A stretch of 64,000 nucleotides of DNA. Origin: Pseudoneurospora amorphoporcata. Taxonomy: Eukaryota; Ascomycota; Sordariomycetes; Sordariales; Sordariaceae. The DNA is taken from contig MU859193.1 in assembly GCA_033297205.1 (NCBI GenBank), positions 1-64,000 on the forward strand. Reading direction: 5' to 3'. The notes under the pieces are model-generated. The model was not told where the DNA came from and made no database searches. It saw only the letters and a list, made by a program, of their open reading frames with translations. A program made the position numbers and the translations under genes. This document shows, one piece after another, positions 10,724 to 22,406 of this stretch (within the stretch, counting starts at the first letter, position 1; the number at the start of each line of letters is the position of its first letter).

Positions 10724-11744
10724 ACGATCATTCCGGCAAAATGGCACACATGAGGGAAGGGCGCATGGCAAGCATCTCGAAGCGATTATTTTTTTGGCGA
10801 AATGATGAAACGACACATTTGAACGGCTCACACTAACTTCAGCTGTATATGCCTATCTACCTTACTGTTTCCTTGGGGGTGTGGTTACCATATCAGCGGA
10901 ATTACACGATTTGCAGAAAAAAGCGTCATAGATTGGCTTGTTGGGTTTCTTCACTTTCTTCCGTTTGGGATGGCCGGCCAAAAGTCATGAAAGAAAGAAG
11001 AATCCTGGCAACGTTAGTTCGAGTTTCCATGGTGAATTGAGTACGGAAACAAGCAAAAAATCAACTATTCAGAAGAGGAACGAGACCCGCGAAAACCAGA
11101 GATCCGCTTCGCCTTCAGACTCCACACAATATGCCATGTTTAAATCGACTTCCCACATACCCACACCACCTATGTCGTATTGACAGTGTCTAAAATGGCA
11201 CGATAAAGCGCACCAAGCCTGCCTTCTTCAATATCTGTCGTCCATCTCAACCTTTTCTGCCCCCCTTGTAACTGTCTTTCATACATTACCTACCTTCCTG
11301 CCTCAGCTTCGATGAGAATCCACAACATCCATATGGGCTCAGAGTGGCTACGGTACCTTTGTACGAGCTCATGATCCTGATTTCTTTTATCATTGGTCGT
11401 GAAGCAGAGTGAAGCGGCAATGTCACTTAGAGCCCGGTTTTAGGTCAGCATACAAGGGCCCTGAAAGGGTTTGGAGCATTTCCTCAACTGTACGTTTCTA
11501 CGGTAGAAGGAATACTCAGCATATGCGACGTCAGCAAGGGGGTATTCAGTTGCGAGAACTACACAACGATAAGTAATTTGGAGAGTTGGTGAGGCTGGGA
11601 GACTGTGAGCCCGCTGAAAAAAAAGTATAAATCTCCCTTGAAGTCCTTCGCAAATGACAATCCGACTCAAACTTCCCAACTCTCTCTCACACACACATCT
11701 AACATCACCAACAAACCTATCGAGCCCAGATTCTCATCACCACG
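10724..11744. other. Intergenic region
   Basis: This begins with the carrier's 3' untranslated sequence and ends with the promoter and leader of the small secreted-protein gene. A TATA-like AAGTATAAATC lies near 11623-11633, about 115 bases before that gene's ATG. No open frame here has recognisable content. Confidence 0.5.
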
Positions 11745-12144
11745 ATGCTTTTCAAGTCCGCCATCATCTTTACCTTTGCTCTCTGCATGGCCAGCCATGA
11801 CCTGGGGGCTGCCATCGAGACTCCGACTGAGATCGACTCTCCGGTCCACGCCTTCATCGCCACTGATCCCTGTACGTACTAGCAATATGAACTGCCAATG
11901 CCGATTATATTACTGACTGCTCCTCCTTGGTTGTAGACTACGCTTGCAACTGCCCGAACAATTGCAGACACAAAGTTGGCACCGGCTGCAAGTTCTATTC
12001 CGGCCCTTCGGACACATCCGGCATTATCAATGGCAGTAAGTTATTCCCGAGTGAGGTGTCGTTTGTAGAATATTGCACTGGCTGACGTGTTGGTTTCCAG
12101 AGTGCGCCAGTCGGGATGGCACCCTTACTTGCGTCGCCAACTGA
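11745..12144 (+). CDS. Small secreted cysteine-rich protein
   Basis: Three exons (11745-11871, 11937-12035, 12101-12144) encode 89 residues. Residues 1 to about 20 form a signal peptide (MLFKSAIIFTFALCMAS). A short pro-like acidic stretch follows, then a compact domain with six cysteines in the order C-x-C-x3-C-x7-C-x16-C-x8-C, enough for three disulfide bonds. Introns have GT/AG ends and CTGAC branch sites. Small secreted disulfide-rich proteins of this type in ascomycetes are often effector-like or antimicrobial, but I do not recognise the family and do not assign a function. The frame closes cleanly at TGA, which supports the splice model. Confidence 0.8.
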
Positions 12145-13915
12145 ATCGACATATCGGTCCCTTCAACTCCATCGGGCCTGAGGAAGAATTATAGGGCTTG
12201 ATCATTCATTTCTATGTCACTCGTTTCATACTAGGTACCTACGTAGCTTCGACAATTCTTTTGAGCTTGTGCTTGATCTAGACATGTGATCCCTCGAGTC
12301 CGTGATTCTAAACCGTACACTTGCGGTAAAAGCGCACACGGTCATGATGGACCTTGCCTTGGAGCTGTGTTCTGGATAGTAGTGAACCCGGAGAATTGAT
12401 TGAATGGACGATGAAGCCCGAGTGTTGAGTGAGGTGATGCATTGTTGTCGTTGTCGTTGATGTTGAAAGCGGAGGCGTAATGGTAACTTCAAGGCCTCGA
12501 ATTGGACAGGATCCCGAGTCGGCAGCTGGCGCTGAGATAACTTGTACGCGAGTAAAACATGTAGGAAGAGCTACCGACGGGACTGGTGGCAGCCATAGTG
12601 TGAGTGGTGACAGTCGCACTTGCGGTTCTGAGAATTGACGGGACGAGTGTCTGCCGCTCTTGCGCCGGAACCAAATCCCGGTGATTATGCTTCTCAGCTT
12701 GGTAAGGTGGAGCGCTGTTCACAGAAGACTCCGACTGGTTTCGATTTTTATGAGCTTTCATTGAAGAGCGTTGTTTGTTGAGCTGGGCGTGCCGACGTTG
12801 ACGGAGATGTACACGTCTGCCGGCATTCAAAAGGTTAGCGCGGTGAAATGGCAAAGTGGCGATAACCCTATTCTTCGTACAAAAGATGGCTGCTTTTCTC
12901 ACATCCAACCCCTTATATATTGATAGAGTGGCAGTACCGTGTTAACCTTTTAAATGCCTGCAGAGGTGTGTAATATGTTGGTTATATGGGGTCTGGACGA
13001 GAGGTGGCGGCAAGGTGGATGATCTGAAGGGATGGCAGAATGTGTTGGTACAGTTAAAGGAGCGCTGACGATGGAAGTTTTGAAAGGAAATGGGAACCAT
13101 TAAAGGCATTCTGCATCGACATAATTACACTGTATTGTGCAGCAACTGTGTTAGTGGCGTAACTGCCAAGCGTTTCCCCCTATAATATCCTGGTCGTAAC
13201 TTCCTCCGGGCAAAGTCCCAACCACCCGTGTCCACAAATCTTCATTTCATGAGTAATCGAGTAAAATGGCCAGACCAGACGATTTCGAATTTTCAAAGAA
13301 GATTCGACCGCCATGCCCTCCGCCGTGTTTGACAAGTCGCCAAACATGGGTGATTTTTCCATGTTGGCCATGTCGTGGACCCATCACGCTCCTCGTCCTT
13401 TCAACAAACCTGTGATGTTGGTGTCCCCATCACGTCGCTCATTGATCTTCTTCTCAGGACCCTGAACGATAACCAACGGCTGACTGAAGTATCAAAAAGG
13501 ATGCCCTTGGATGCCTATCCCCGTCCCTCACCAACATACTCCTATGATGGTACTCTGTGATGGCGCTGGTGCTTCGCGCGGCCATGAAAGGACGATATGG
13601 ACCGGCATCGCTCGAAATACATATCCCAAATTCTCAATATTATACGCGAGCGCTTATATAAAATCGAGTTGGCTACGAAGAGGTGAGTCCATTGATGTTG
13701 GTGCGATTGCTGATAAAAGCAGAGAAGGGAAGAGATGTGTGATGGGAATCGCCCGTGGCACCAACACAGTCAACGATGGAGAAGAACAGCAACAATTCTT
13801 GGTATATAAGGCCACCTTGATGCCTTCAGTTTTCAGACTGTAGTCTTTATTGACCCGCTACACACCTTACCGAGCACAGATACAGACACAAGCAACCATC
13901 ACGCTACATTCAACC
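12145..13915. other. Intergenic region
   Basis: No supportable gene. A minus-strand open stretch at 12489-12908 has no usable ATG at its start and no recognisable motif. A TATATAAGG box at about 13803-13811 lies some 105 bases before the small plus-strand ORF that starts at 13916. Confidence 0.4.
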
Positions 13916-14197
13916 ATGTCTGGAGCAAACGACGATAGACATTTCCAACTATCTCAAGGGACAAGAGTTCAAGAAGCGATTAACCTTAAATTAATGCCAC
14001 CATGCTACAACGAGAATTTCATCCAAGACTTTGAAGAAATGCTGAAAAGAAAGAAACAGGAGGGGAACGCCTTACAGCTGGATCTCCCTTCCGGACCTCC
14101 AAGGCACGAATTTCTTTTTCCTCCTCTAGGACAAAATGGACGGTTTGGATCTCAAGGACAAATGCACACGGACTACTCTTCTTGCTTTTACATGTAG
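13916..14197 (+). CDS. Small hypothetical protein
   Basis: A 93-residue frame starting at an ATG about 105 bases after a good TATA box. The middle is charged and probably helical (FEEMLKRKKQ), and the end is Gly/Gln-rich. There are no introns, no signal peptide and no family I recognise. The promoter-like context is the main reason for listing it; it may be a chance ORF. Confidence 0.3.
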   Translation: MSGANDDRHFQLSQGTRVQEAINLKLMPPCYNENFIQDFEEMLKRKKQEGNALQLDLPSGPPRHEFLFPPLGQNGRFGSQGQMHTDYSSCFYM

Positions 14198-14608
14198 CCG
14201 TTCCGATGATAATGCCCCGGGTCAGCAGTTCCACGAGTCACCCCTACCCAATCGTAGAATGCCATCGCCCAATCAAAATGCAGTACCCCAGGATTCGGAT
14301 GCTTGATTGGGAATGTGTTTGGTACCTAGGTACAATAAACCTGAGCGATGACTCAGGGTATCATCTCGGCTCTTCAGCAGACGGCAACAAGAGATCGGAC
14401 ACGACCAAAAACCGAACAGGGGCCGCCAGGACATGGCCAGGTGGCTGTCAGTCACAAAGGAGGCATTTTCAAGGGTACTCCTCACAAATACCTATTTATC
14501 CACCGCCGCCACCACCAGTGATCATCGTTAGCATCCTCTTCTCCTCGAGCTCTTGTCTTCTTTAACAAATCCAAGCCCGGCCATCCACAAGCAGACAGAT
14601 TTGGCGCC

Positions 14609-14959
14609 ATGCCCACACACACTTTCCACCCATCCCCACGCCTCCCCTGGGACATTCGTCGCATCATCTGGGAAATGACGGTCAAGCCACGAACGGTGAC
14701 CATTCGCCTCGCATATGGGCCGCCGTTCAATCCCGAGCCCGAACAGTACTACACGCGTGTCTTCTCGCCGACCCCAGTGCCAGCCCTGCTGCAGAAGTGC
14801 CGAGAAGGCCGAGAAGGCCGAGATCTGGGCTTATACCAGCGAGTTTCCGCCGCCGACTATTTCCCCCACTGTAGTGACCCAGAACCACCCTACAAGCGGT
14901 ACTTCTGGCTAAACTGGGACACCGACATGATTGATATTCATGATCAAATCGAGATATAA
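14609..14959 (+). pseudogene. Truncated 2EXR-type protein
   Basis: The 116-residue frame opens with the pattern of the fungal 2EXR (F-box-like) family: PRLPWDIRRIIWEMTVKPRTV, then PVPALLQKCREGREGRDLGLY, then YFWLNWDTDMIDI. In this family the protein normally continues for 100-250 residues after the W-N-x-D-x-D block; here a TAA follows 14 residues later. Coding-like but stop-interrupted sequence continues in shifted frames to about 15200. A 9-base tandem duplication (gccgagaag) creates REGREGR. Together these suggest a decayed copy. No substrate or partner can be inferred. Confidence 0.6.
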
Positions 14960-15200
14960 GAATATGTCAAGGTCATTGGCGTGTCTGCATTTCAACGTTT
15001 GTCTCACAGTGGAAGCGATGCAAGCTGACGGAAGTTGCCAACTACTAAGCAATCACCGAAGGCCAGACGAACAATGGAAACTGGACTACCACTGCAGTAA
15101 CGGCTGTGGCCAAAGATTATGGGGCCCATCCAGATAACTCTCGATTCGAGGAAGTCACGATAGGGCTCATGAAAAGTTCAAACATGCCAAGACAAGTTTG

Positions 15201-16479
15201 ACTTTTTGTCACTCGCAAGCTAGGTAGTGTTCTTCCGTCTCCCAACTTCCACTTTGCTTGCATTTTCTCGCAAAATCCCAAACCACTGGACAAATGTTTC
15301 TTTTTGAATCGGTTTGTGTTGAAACCTCCGAGCCACCACAACTGATGGCCATAATCATTAACCACAACCGCTCTCTCCGCTTCCCAGTTCGACAATGTGC
15401 TTATTCCTCATCATGAATGATGACCATCAGCTAACCGGCCCTTTCTAGGTTCTGAAACCCAAACATATGACAGACACATACGGTTACAATTCCCAGGCAC
15501 GGAACGGCCCATTGCGCTACAACTGTAGTCTCACCACCCTCCCCGCGATAGCAACAGTGTACGACGAACTTTCGCTCACGATCCAACCAAGGAACGTTCC
15601 GAAACAATCAGCCAATCGGTCTCACGACGATCCTGACCTCTCGACCCCAATCCCCTACCGTTTCACCATGCACCTGGCCTCAAACCCACGCTTCTTGTGT
15701 AGCCTGCATATTAGCTGCGGCCTCTGAACTCGAAAATATCAAGACCCATGCTCCCTTCGTCTCGTTGCTTGCAGACAACAACCCCCCAGTTCCGATGCTG
15801 TGGTTCGTTAGATCGCCAAGACCAAGCGCCTCTTAAGCCTCAGGGCTAATTTGCGACTTTCCCAAAAGGGCGGTTTCTCGCTCTCTGATTGGCTACTCTC
15901 CAACCACCCAGATGCTAGACTAGACCCGTCCAGGGGTCTCGACAACCTCGACCAACGACGACGAACAGTTGAGTGGTCGGGTGGCTAATGTCCGGCTGCG
16001 ATAGTCGCCAATGGTAGTTCCAGGCGACACTCACACCACATAAACCCATCTTGGCTTCTAATCTGGTGGCGCAAGAACGTTCCTCTTGGAATCGAGCTGT
16101 TTCAAATGTCATTTGTCCAGCCCCGGAGATCCTGCTCGGGAACCAACCCTCTTGAAGATATTAGGGGGTGGGTGGCACAACATTCCGAGTGTTTTTATGG
16201 ACGTGATTTATGCTTTGAAGGAGGAACGGATTGATAGGTCAATGGAAAGCATGACAAACTTCCTTCAGCTGGGGAAGTGCAGTTCTATATCCCCAAGCCC
16301 AAGCCCAGCTTGAACAGTGCGATGAGCCCCATCGCTTTCCCATCCTTTCTTCATCTTGATAGAATCCCCAGGAGTTCGTGACTCGTGCTTGGAAGCTTGG
16401 CGGTGTTCTTCTTTAGTTTCTTCTTTGGACGTTCCTTTTGCCTGTTGATGTCACTCTTTTAGTACCTGCTGCATCCAAA
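15201..16479. other. Intergenic region before the carboxylesterase
   Basis: Nothing recognisable on either strand. Short open frames lack motifs and start codons in good context. The final bases before 16480 (CAAAATG) form a typical fungal start context. Confidence 0.4.
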
Positions 16480-18790
16480 ATGTTCCAAAGCACCACATTC
16501 CTTTTTCTTTCACTTGCCTGCCTTTCTTTGTGTTCCGCCATCATAGACTCGGCATCTTTAGGCGTAAAGTTCCCATCTCCCAGTGGTTTGCCAGTCCTTA
16601 CTCTTCCATATGGCTCATACCGAGCGTCGAGCTACCGGTCGAACAGCGATATGTGAGTCTTCAAATTGTTTTTCTCGCTTCGCCTCCAAAGCTGACAAAC
16701 GCAGTTATGTGTTCCGAAACATTCGTTATGCCGCTCCTCCGATAGGAGACCTCCGTTGGGCGAAACCTGCGCCGCCACAATTCAACAACACTATCCAAAA
16801 CGGCAGCTATGGACCACAGTGCATCCAAACCGCAGTGTCTGGACTGAACCTCATGGGTCCAGGCAACAAGTCTCCCATCGGTGCTGCCCTCAACCAGTTG
16901 TATGCCCACCTATACCCAGCTGGCAAATAACTTCGACGTTGCTGACCTTGAACGTCCATTAAACAGTCTAGGAGGACTTCCCATCCCGCTCTTCAGTGGC
17001 GGTTCTGAGGATTGTCTCTTTCTTGACCTGTACGTCCCAGGCAAGACACTCCGCGACCTTTCCGGTGCTTCAAAGAAACCTGCGTCTCTCCCAGTGGCGT
17101 TCTGGATCCACGGCGGCGCCTATCTCTTTGGCTCAAAGGAGTCTCTCCAACCGTTTTTCTATGATGGCAGCTCTCTCCTCACCCAGTCGGTTCCAAGCCC
17201 CGGCTCCATGATTTTCGTGTCAATCAACTATCGCCTCGGCACTTATGGCTGGCTCGCCGGCACAACAATGGAGAACTCTGCGGTTCCAAATGTCGGTTTG
17301 CATGACCAGCGAGCGGCTCTTCAGTGGGTCAAGGATTACATTGGCCTGGTGGGTGGTGACTCCAAGCGTGTGACCGCAATGGGGGAGTCCGCAGGAGCGG
17401 GGTCCATCATGCACCACCTTGTGGCCGAGGGTGGAAATCTCGACCCCATGTTCCAAAGGGCGATCTTGCAAAGTCCAGCATATCAAATGGCCTGGGATCG
17501 GAACGGGACTGTGGACGGCATCTTCAAGAAGTTTGGAGGATTGGCAGGGTGTGGTTCAGGTTCTGGGAAAGCGACGGTTGACTGCCTCCGAAAGGCCTCG
17601 CCCGATGCGCTTGCAAAGGCCAACGCCGCGCTCCAGGCTTCGCAAACGCCCGGAACATTCGCCGTGGGACCGACGCCCGACGGAAAGTTGATTCGCCAGA
17701 TGCCACTCCTCGAATTTGCGCAAGGAAACTTTTGGAAGGGACCTTCGGGGAGCGAAATGAGCTTGGTGGTATCGCATGTCAAGGACGAGTCGAGTCTCTT
17801 CGTGAGCGGCGCCATCAGAACAAACGAACAGTTTTCTGGCTTTCTCGATGCTGTCTTTCCGAGCTATACGAGGGCGGGCGGTCAAGCTGAGAAGGTCGAA
17901 CAGTTCTACCCGGTGCCGGGAAAGAAGAGTGCTGATGGGAAGAGGAAGTACGACAGTCAAGCGACACGCATGGCGGCGTTCATGAGGGACAGTTGCTTTA
18001 CGTGCAATGTGAGATGTGAGTCATCAGGTTTTTCTTGTCTTGCTTCCCCCATTCCCTTCATGAAGCACATGATCATGTACCCTTGCGCTACCCCATCCCA
18101 AGGAAGCGCCTTACAACCGCGCGTCTCTTCCTACCCTTTCCCATCCCTGCCGCCCCCTGCGCAACGCTCAAGCGAGTAACACCTCACCCGCTTCTAGTGA
18201 GACATCCCAGCTCGAGTATAACAGCCTTAACCCAACGTCATGCCATCCTCCATCAATATCACCACCAATTCCGCAACCCCATGCTAATCGAACCCAACTC
18301 TTCAGACCTAGCAGAAGCCTACACCCCTTCACGAATCTACCTGATGCAATACTCCGTCTTTCCCTACCTGCACGCTACCGACCTTCTCCCGACCTTCTTC
18401 ACCTCCACGCCCTCGCCCTCGTCTTCCTCTTCGCCGCAAACCATTCTCGACTGCCTCTCTACCCTCTTTGCCCCGGCCCTCGCGCCCTTCGTCTCAGGCA
18501 TCAGCATGGCTATGCAAAGTTACTTTGCCTCTTTTATTGTCAGTGGCGATCCGAACAAGTACCGCAAGGGGCTGTTGAACCTGCCACCGGTGATTAGCTG
18601 GGGAAGACCTTCGGGCATTGCTACTGATGCGTCGAAGGCGGCTGCTAGCGAGGAGAGGCTGGGAGGTGTGTTAAACGTGGGCGATTGGGGGTTTACGACA
18701 GTAAATGATGACCAGAATGAGAGGACGCCTTGTGAATTTTGGAAGGGGTTTGCGAAGGAGGTTACTGAGGCGGGGGATTATGATGTTTGA
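16480..18790 (+). CDS. Secreted type-B carboxylesterase/lipase
   Basis: Spliced model 16480-16652, 16705-16899, 16967-18015, 18306-18790, giving 633 residues. A signal peptide (about residues 1-20, MFQSTTFLFLSLACLSLCSA) sends it to the secretory path. The alpha/beta-hydrolase fold is shown by FRNIRYAAPPIGDLRW, SEDCLFLDLYVPG (type-B signature 2), the oxyanion-hole segment FWIHGGAY, the nucleophile elbow MGESAGAGS, a KDESSLF segment likely to carry the acidic residue, and YLHATDLLPTFF with the catalytic His. Members hydrolyse carboxylic esters and lipids; the substrate here is unknown. All three introns are fixed by frame and by CTGAC or weaker branch sites. The last intron is long for this window (290 bases) and ends at TTCAG just before ACCTAGCAG. 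Confidence 0.9.
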
Positions 18791-20234
18791 GATGAGGATG
18801 AAGCAAGGCAAAGTCTTGAGTCGAAAGTTGGAAGGGGGGCAGGTGTGGAACAGGTAAATGATGACATGGGACTCAGAGTCTTACCACTCGTTCAATACGC
18901 AACTAATGTTTAATTGACTAATCATTGAGACAAGAGGTGGCTAGAGGCACAATACAAAGATGTCATGACGCAGTAGAATATAGTCAAATGGAGGACGAAA
19001 TCTCCAACCCCGATGTCCAAAGAGTGTCCAAAACCGCCTTGATCAAAGGTACGAGATAACTGTCGCCGAGTAATCCCACGACATTCCGCCCGACGAAACT
19101 TTGAGTGTTTATAGACGTCGCACTTTCTCTCCTTATTCTCCTTTCTCCCGCTTTTTCCTCGCTTCAGTCCTGTGAACTTCCATGCTCTTGATCATTACCG
19201 TACCAGAATTCCCGTTTCCCAACACAAACCCCCACGTGTCGGCATTGCGACATGACCGTTTTGTCGAAGTGTTAGTACCTTAGGTGTTGTATGAACGTGA
19301 TTGAATTGGCTGCGAGGAGAAAGTCGTAAACGGGTTGTAGTTGTGCTTTATAAGTCCTCCCTTCTCAACCTTTCATCAACAACAACCCAGAAAGGTCACC
19401 GTGGTCGAGCGGTGTGGTGCGCAGCTTCCATTGCTACCTGTTGCACCCGGGGCCGCTAAACCACAGAGCGATTGTCACCCACCCACCCCCTTGTGGTAGT
19501 ACCGCAACTGGCGTCTTCCGGCTATGTTAAATAAGGCTCTTCTACTTCTTTCCAGCTTGCTTTACGTCCCCCGGTCGATTCGCAATTGATGACCCTTCCA
19601 CCCTTGTTTGTTTGTGCTTTCTTTTCGGGTGGGAGTGGGTGATTGTGGGCGGTGAAGTGCCGTTGAGGGAGTGAGTGAGTGAGGACTGGTTGCCGAATGT
19701 GCTGACTGATCATGATGTGAGTTTTCGTTGGTTGATGACATATCATTCGTTGTTGCCGGCGGTGTGGGCGGGTGATGTTTATAGGTCACCCGGTTGGTTG
19801 TTGTTGCCTCCTCGAAAGAAGAAGAGAAGAAGAAGGAAAGCTCGGGAAAGAAAAGCGCGGCCAAGTGAGAAAGGACAGTGCCAAACGAAAAAAAAACAAA
19901 AAAAAAAAAAAACACAAGGATCACAGGAAGGATACAAATAACAGTCAGACAGAGTTTGGCAGGATCACAAAAACTCGACTTTAACACCCGTACGAAGGAA
20001 AGCGCAGCTCATCCCTAAACTCAGAACAGTTGGGCGACGTCAAAATTATTCTCCGAATGGTAGAGATAACCCCTCCATTACCCGGATTCGAGTTGTTGTT
20101 CGTCTCTTCGGCCCGGGACAACGACCCGGACCCGAATGCCTCGTCCGAATTTGCGTTCGGCTGGGGATCTTGGTCTTCGTCATTGGGGGTCAAAATGACC
20201 CTGGTAGCCGCTCCACTAGCACTCGAGCTTCCAT
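18791..20234. other. Intergenic region, with ORF 19981-20265 (minus) unassigned
   Basis: No confident gene. A TTTATAAG box near 19347 precedes a stretch (19397-19490) containing an A-box-like TGGTCGAGCGG, but no matching B box or cloverleaf. A minus-strand frame at 19981-20265 overlaps the end of the next gene in another frame; it is Asn/Ser-rich and could be a 3' exon, but no convincing intron joins the two. Confidence 0.4.
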
Positions 20235-20747
20235 TCAACTCATTCGGGGTGACGCCTTCCAACAAAAAGCTGGTGAAGACGGATAAGAGCTAGGAAATCT
20301 AAAGACCCCAGGCCTGATCCTTCCGTTGTATATTGCATTGCCCCTGTTGTGCCGCTGGGATGTGGCAGCTGGAGTGGCATCTGGAGGGAGAGGTGGAGGA
20401 ACCCCGGCAGCTGGAATAGCAACTTGAGCAGCAGGCGGAATGCCAGCTGGAGAGACAAGGAACTCCGGAGTAAGAATTGAGGCGGGAGCCTCATAGGCTT
20501 GGCCCGAGTTTTTACAAAGGGCATGCCTGAACTCACCGTCAAAGGGATTGTGCTCTCTGGAGTAGTACGCTGAACTGTAGCTTCGCCATTGGGTACTACC
20601 TCTAATAGAGACCGAGGGTCTCTCAGGCACAGGCTGGACAGGTTGGATCACGGGCAGGGAGGGGCTGCTGGGACCGGATTTCCGGATCTCATCCCATAAC
20701 TCGTCATCTTCGTGCTCCGAGTCGCCGTAGAAAAATTCGGACGGCAT
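20235..20747 (-). CDS. Hypothetical Pro/Ala/Ser-rich protein
   Basis: A 170-residue frame from a proper ATG (MPSEFFYGDSEHEDDELWDE) with an acidic N-terminus, a Ser/Pro/Val segment and a Pro/Ala-rich middle (residues about 90-130). There is no signal peptide, membrane segment or known domain. The C-terminus is uncertain because an overlapping minus-strand frame continues to 19981 and could be reached by splicing. Probably a lineage-specific, mostly disordered protein. Confidence 0.45.
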   Translation of the reverse strand: MPSEFFYGDSEHEDDELWDEIRKSGPSSPSLPVIQPVQPVPERPSVSIRGSTQWRSYSSAYYSREHNPFDGEFRHALCKNSGQAYEAPASILTPEFLVSPAGIPPAAQVAIPAAGVPPPLPPDATPAATSQRHNRGNAIYNGRIRPGVFRFPSSYPSSPAFCWKASPRMS

Positions 20748-21623
20748 TGTGGCTTCCTGGCTTCCAGGCTGGTTGAAAAGATTTTAGGAAAAAGGTGCAA
20801 ATGGTCAAGAGTGTCTGCTTCTGGCTGGGGTTGACGATGAATGAAAAGGAAAAACGGAATGAAAGGTTGAGTCTTGATATGGTGGATCTGGGGACTTAGA
20901 AGTTTCGGAGACACGCACTGCATCTTATTTTTTATATGAAGCGTGCCGTATGTCCGCCCAGAATATCCAACACTCAGAGCGGCAAAAGGTCTCATGTACT
21001 GCCAGACTGAGACGCATGATACCGGACGTGCACTCTTCAAAATAGTTTACTGCAGCTTATTCGATGCCGGCGTCTGGGCTTATCTCACAGCCTACCATCT
21101 AATATCTTGAAATCCGGACTGACGGAAGGACAGTTTTGGGAACATATATGTACATGTATGGAAAACAAGGGCAAGTTGTGCATATATGCTTGTCCAATAT
21201 ATGTTCAAGACATGTTGAATCTCTAGTTCTACACCCCCATCCATGTCGTCCCCGGAGATCTCATGCAGGAGAGAGAACCAGATGTATGACGAACCTGATT
21301 CTTTCTGATTTCCGCAAGGCGAAACTGTTTTTCACGCCAGAATTTGTGGGCATGAAAAAAAAACGCACTTGCCTTATCTGTGTTATATGGTCAGGAGACA
21401 CTCGAGAAGCCGCATTAGGCCGGACGGAAGTCCGATATATCTTGGCAAGAACGCATTTGTTGCATTTCCCGGCCTTTTGACCTAGAGGTATGCATCCTTG
21501 GATTATTTTTTTCCTGGCCAGATTAGTATAAGAAGTTAGAGAGAGCTAGAAATATTTTTCGTTCTCCTCCAGATCCTCACAAACATTTTGGAACTGCTAG
21601 CAGAAACCTCCAACGCAAACAAC

Positions 21624-22406
21624 ATGAACAAGAACAAGATCAACGGTCAACATTTCATCGACCACCCGGCTGTTAGGCCGGCATTGGCAAAGATAGATGT
21701 CGGTAATGGAAGACAAGCACACCTTTACAATCCGGCATCCTTCCTCATCACCCCAGACAATGATTTCTCTTTGGTGTCCGCACACACTCTTGCTCGCTTG
21801 GGTGTTGTTAACTACGAGAAATTCCACCCGACCTCCAACCGTATCGGCTACTTTGATGATCCCTCCGGCCGAGATGTCCTCGTAATTGGAGGGGTCAAGC
21901 TCGAGGTATTGTTGAGGGTGGCATTGAATGGCCACTTGGACGCACATTTTCGCGGTGTTATCGGCTTCATGGTCTACCAAGAACCCCCAGAACCGGCGGA
22001 TAGGCTCTTTTCGATGGGCCGGTGCAGCCTCCTTTGCTGCCATGACTGGGACACGCTCCTGGTGCCCCATAATCCGAGTTTACCACTCCATGTACCACCG
22101 CCTTCGCAACAACAGCAACACAACCAACAGCTACAACAACCGCAACAACTACTTCAACAGCAACAACAACAACAGCTACAAGTAGTTCAACAGCTACACC
22201 TACTTGAACCGAACGGGAACGGCAACATCGCCACCGACATTGATCTCTCCCCCAATGCCAACCTCAACCCCCACGCCAACGCCCCCGACAACCCAAACGC
22301 CCACACCAACACCAACAGCGACGCCCCGCCGACACTGACAGCAAGTGCAAGTAACAACCACGGCTCGGCCAGCAACCGGACACACATGCACCCCAGGAAG
22401 AACTAG
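21624..22406 (+). CDS. Hypothetical protein with possible degenerate retropepsin-like domain and polyQ/N tail
   Basis: A 260-residue frame. The frame is open upstream only through a TTG, so the ATG at 21624 (MNKNKINGQ) is chosen. Residues about 20-150 resemble the layout of fungal retropepsin-like proteins: a segment LITPDNDFSLVSAHTLARLG sits where those have D-[ST]-G-A-x-x-S-[LV]-[IV]-S followed by a leucine helix, with a later IGGVKLEVLLRV strand and a CCHDWDTLL segment. The catalytic Asp-Thr/Ser-Gly is absent, so no peptidase activity is expected. Residues about 160-260 are poly-Gln, then Asn/His/Pro/Ala-rich and disordered. The domain assignment is by eye and weak; the reading frame itself looks real. 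Confidence 0.5.
   Translation: MNKNKINGQHFIDHPAVRPALAKIDVGNGRQAHLYNPASFLITPDNDFSLVSAHTLARLGVVNYEKFHPTSNRIGYFDDPSGRDVLVIGGVKLEVLLRVALNGHLDAHFRGVIGFMVYQEPPEPADRLFSMGRCSLLCCHDWDTLLVPHNPSLPLHVPPPSQQQQHNQQLQQPQQLLQQQQQQQLQVVQQLHLLEPNGNGNIATDIDLSPNANLNPHANAPDNPNAHTNTNSDAPPTLTASASNNHGSASNRTHMHPRKN

Noticed and set aside
12489..12908. 139-codon minus-strand frame as a gene
   Set aside because: It opens at TTG, has no useful early ATG, and shows no motif or intron signals.
16900..16919. A 20-base intron in the carboxylesterase to explain the frame change
   Set aside because: Too short for a fungal intron and leaves the wrong phase; a 67-base intron (16900-16966) with a CTGAC branch site restores FLGGLPIPLF instead.
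19397..19490. Possible Pol III gene: A-box-like TGGTCGAGCGG after a TATAAG
   Set aside because: No B box, no acceptor-stem complementarity and no cloverleaf can be drawn on either strand.
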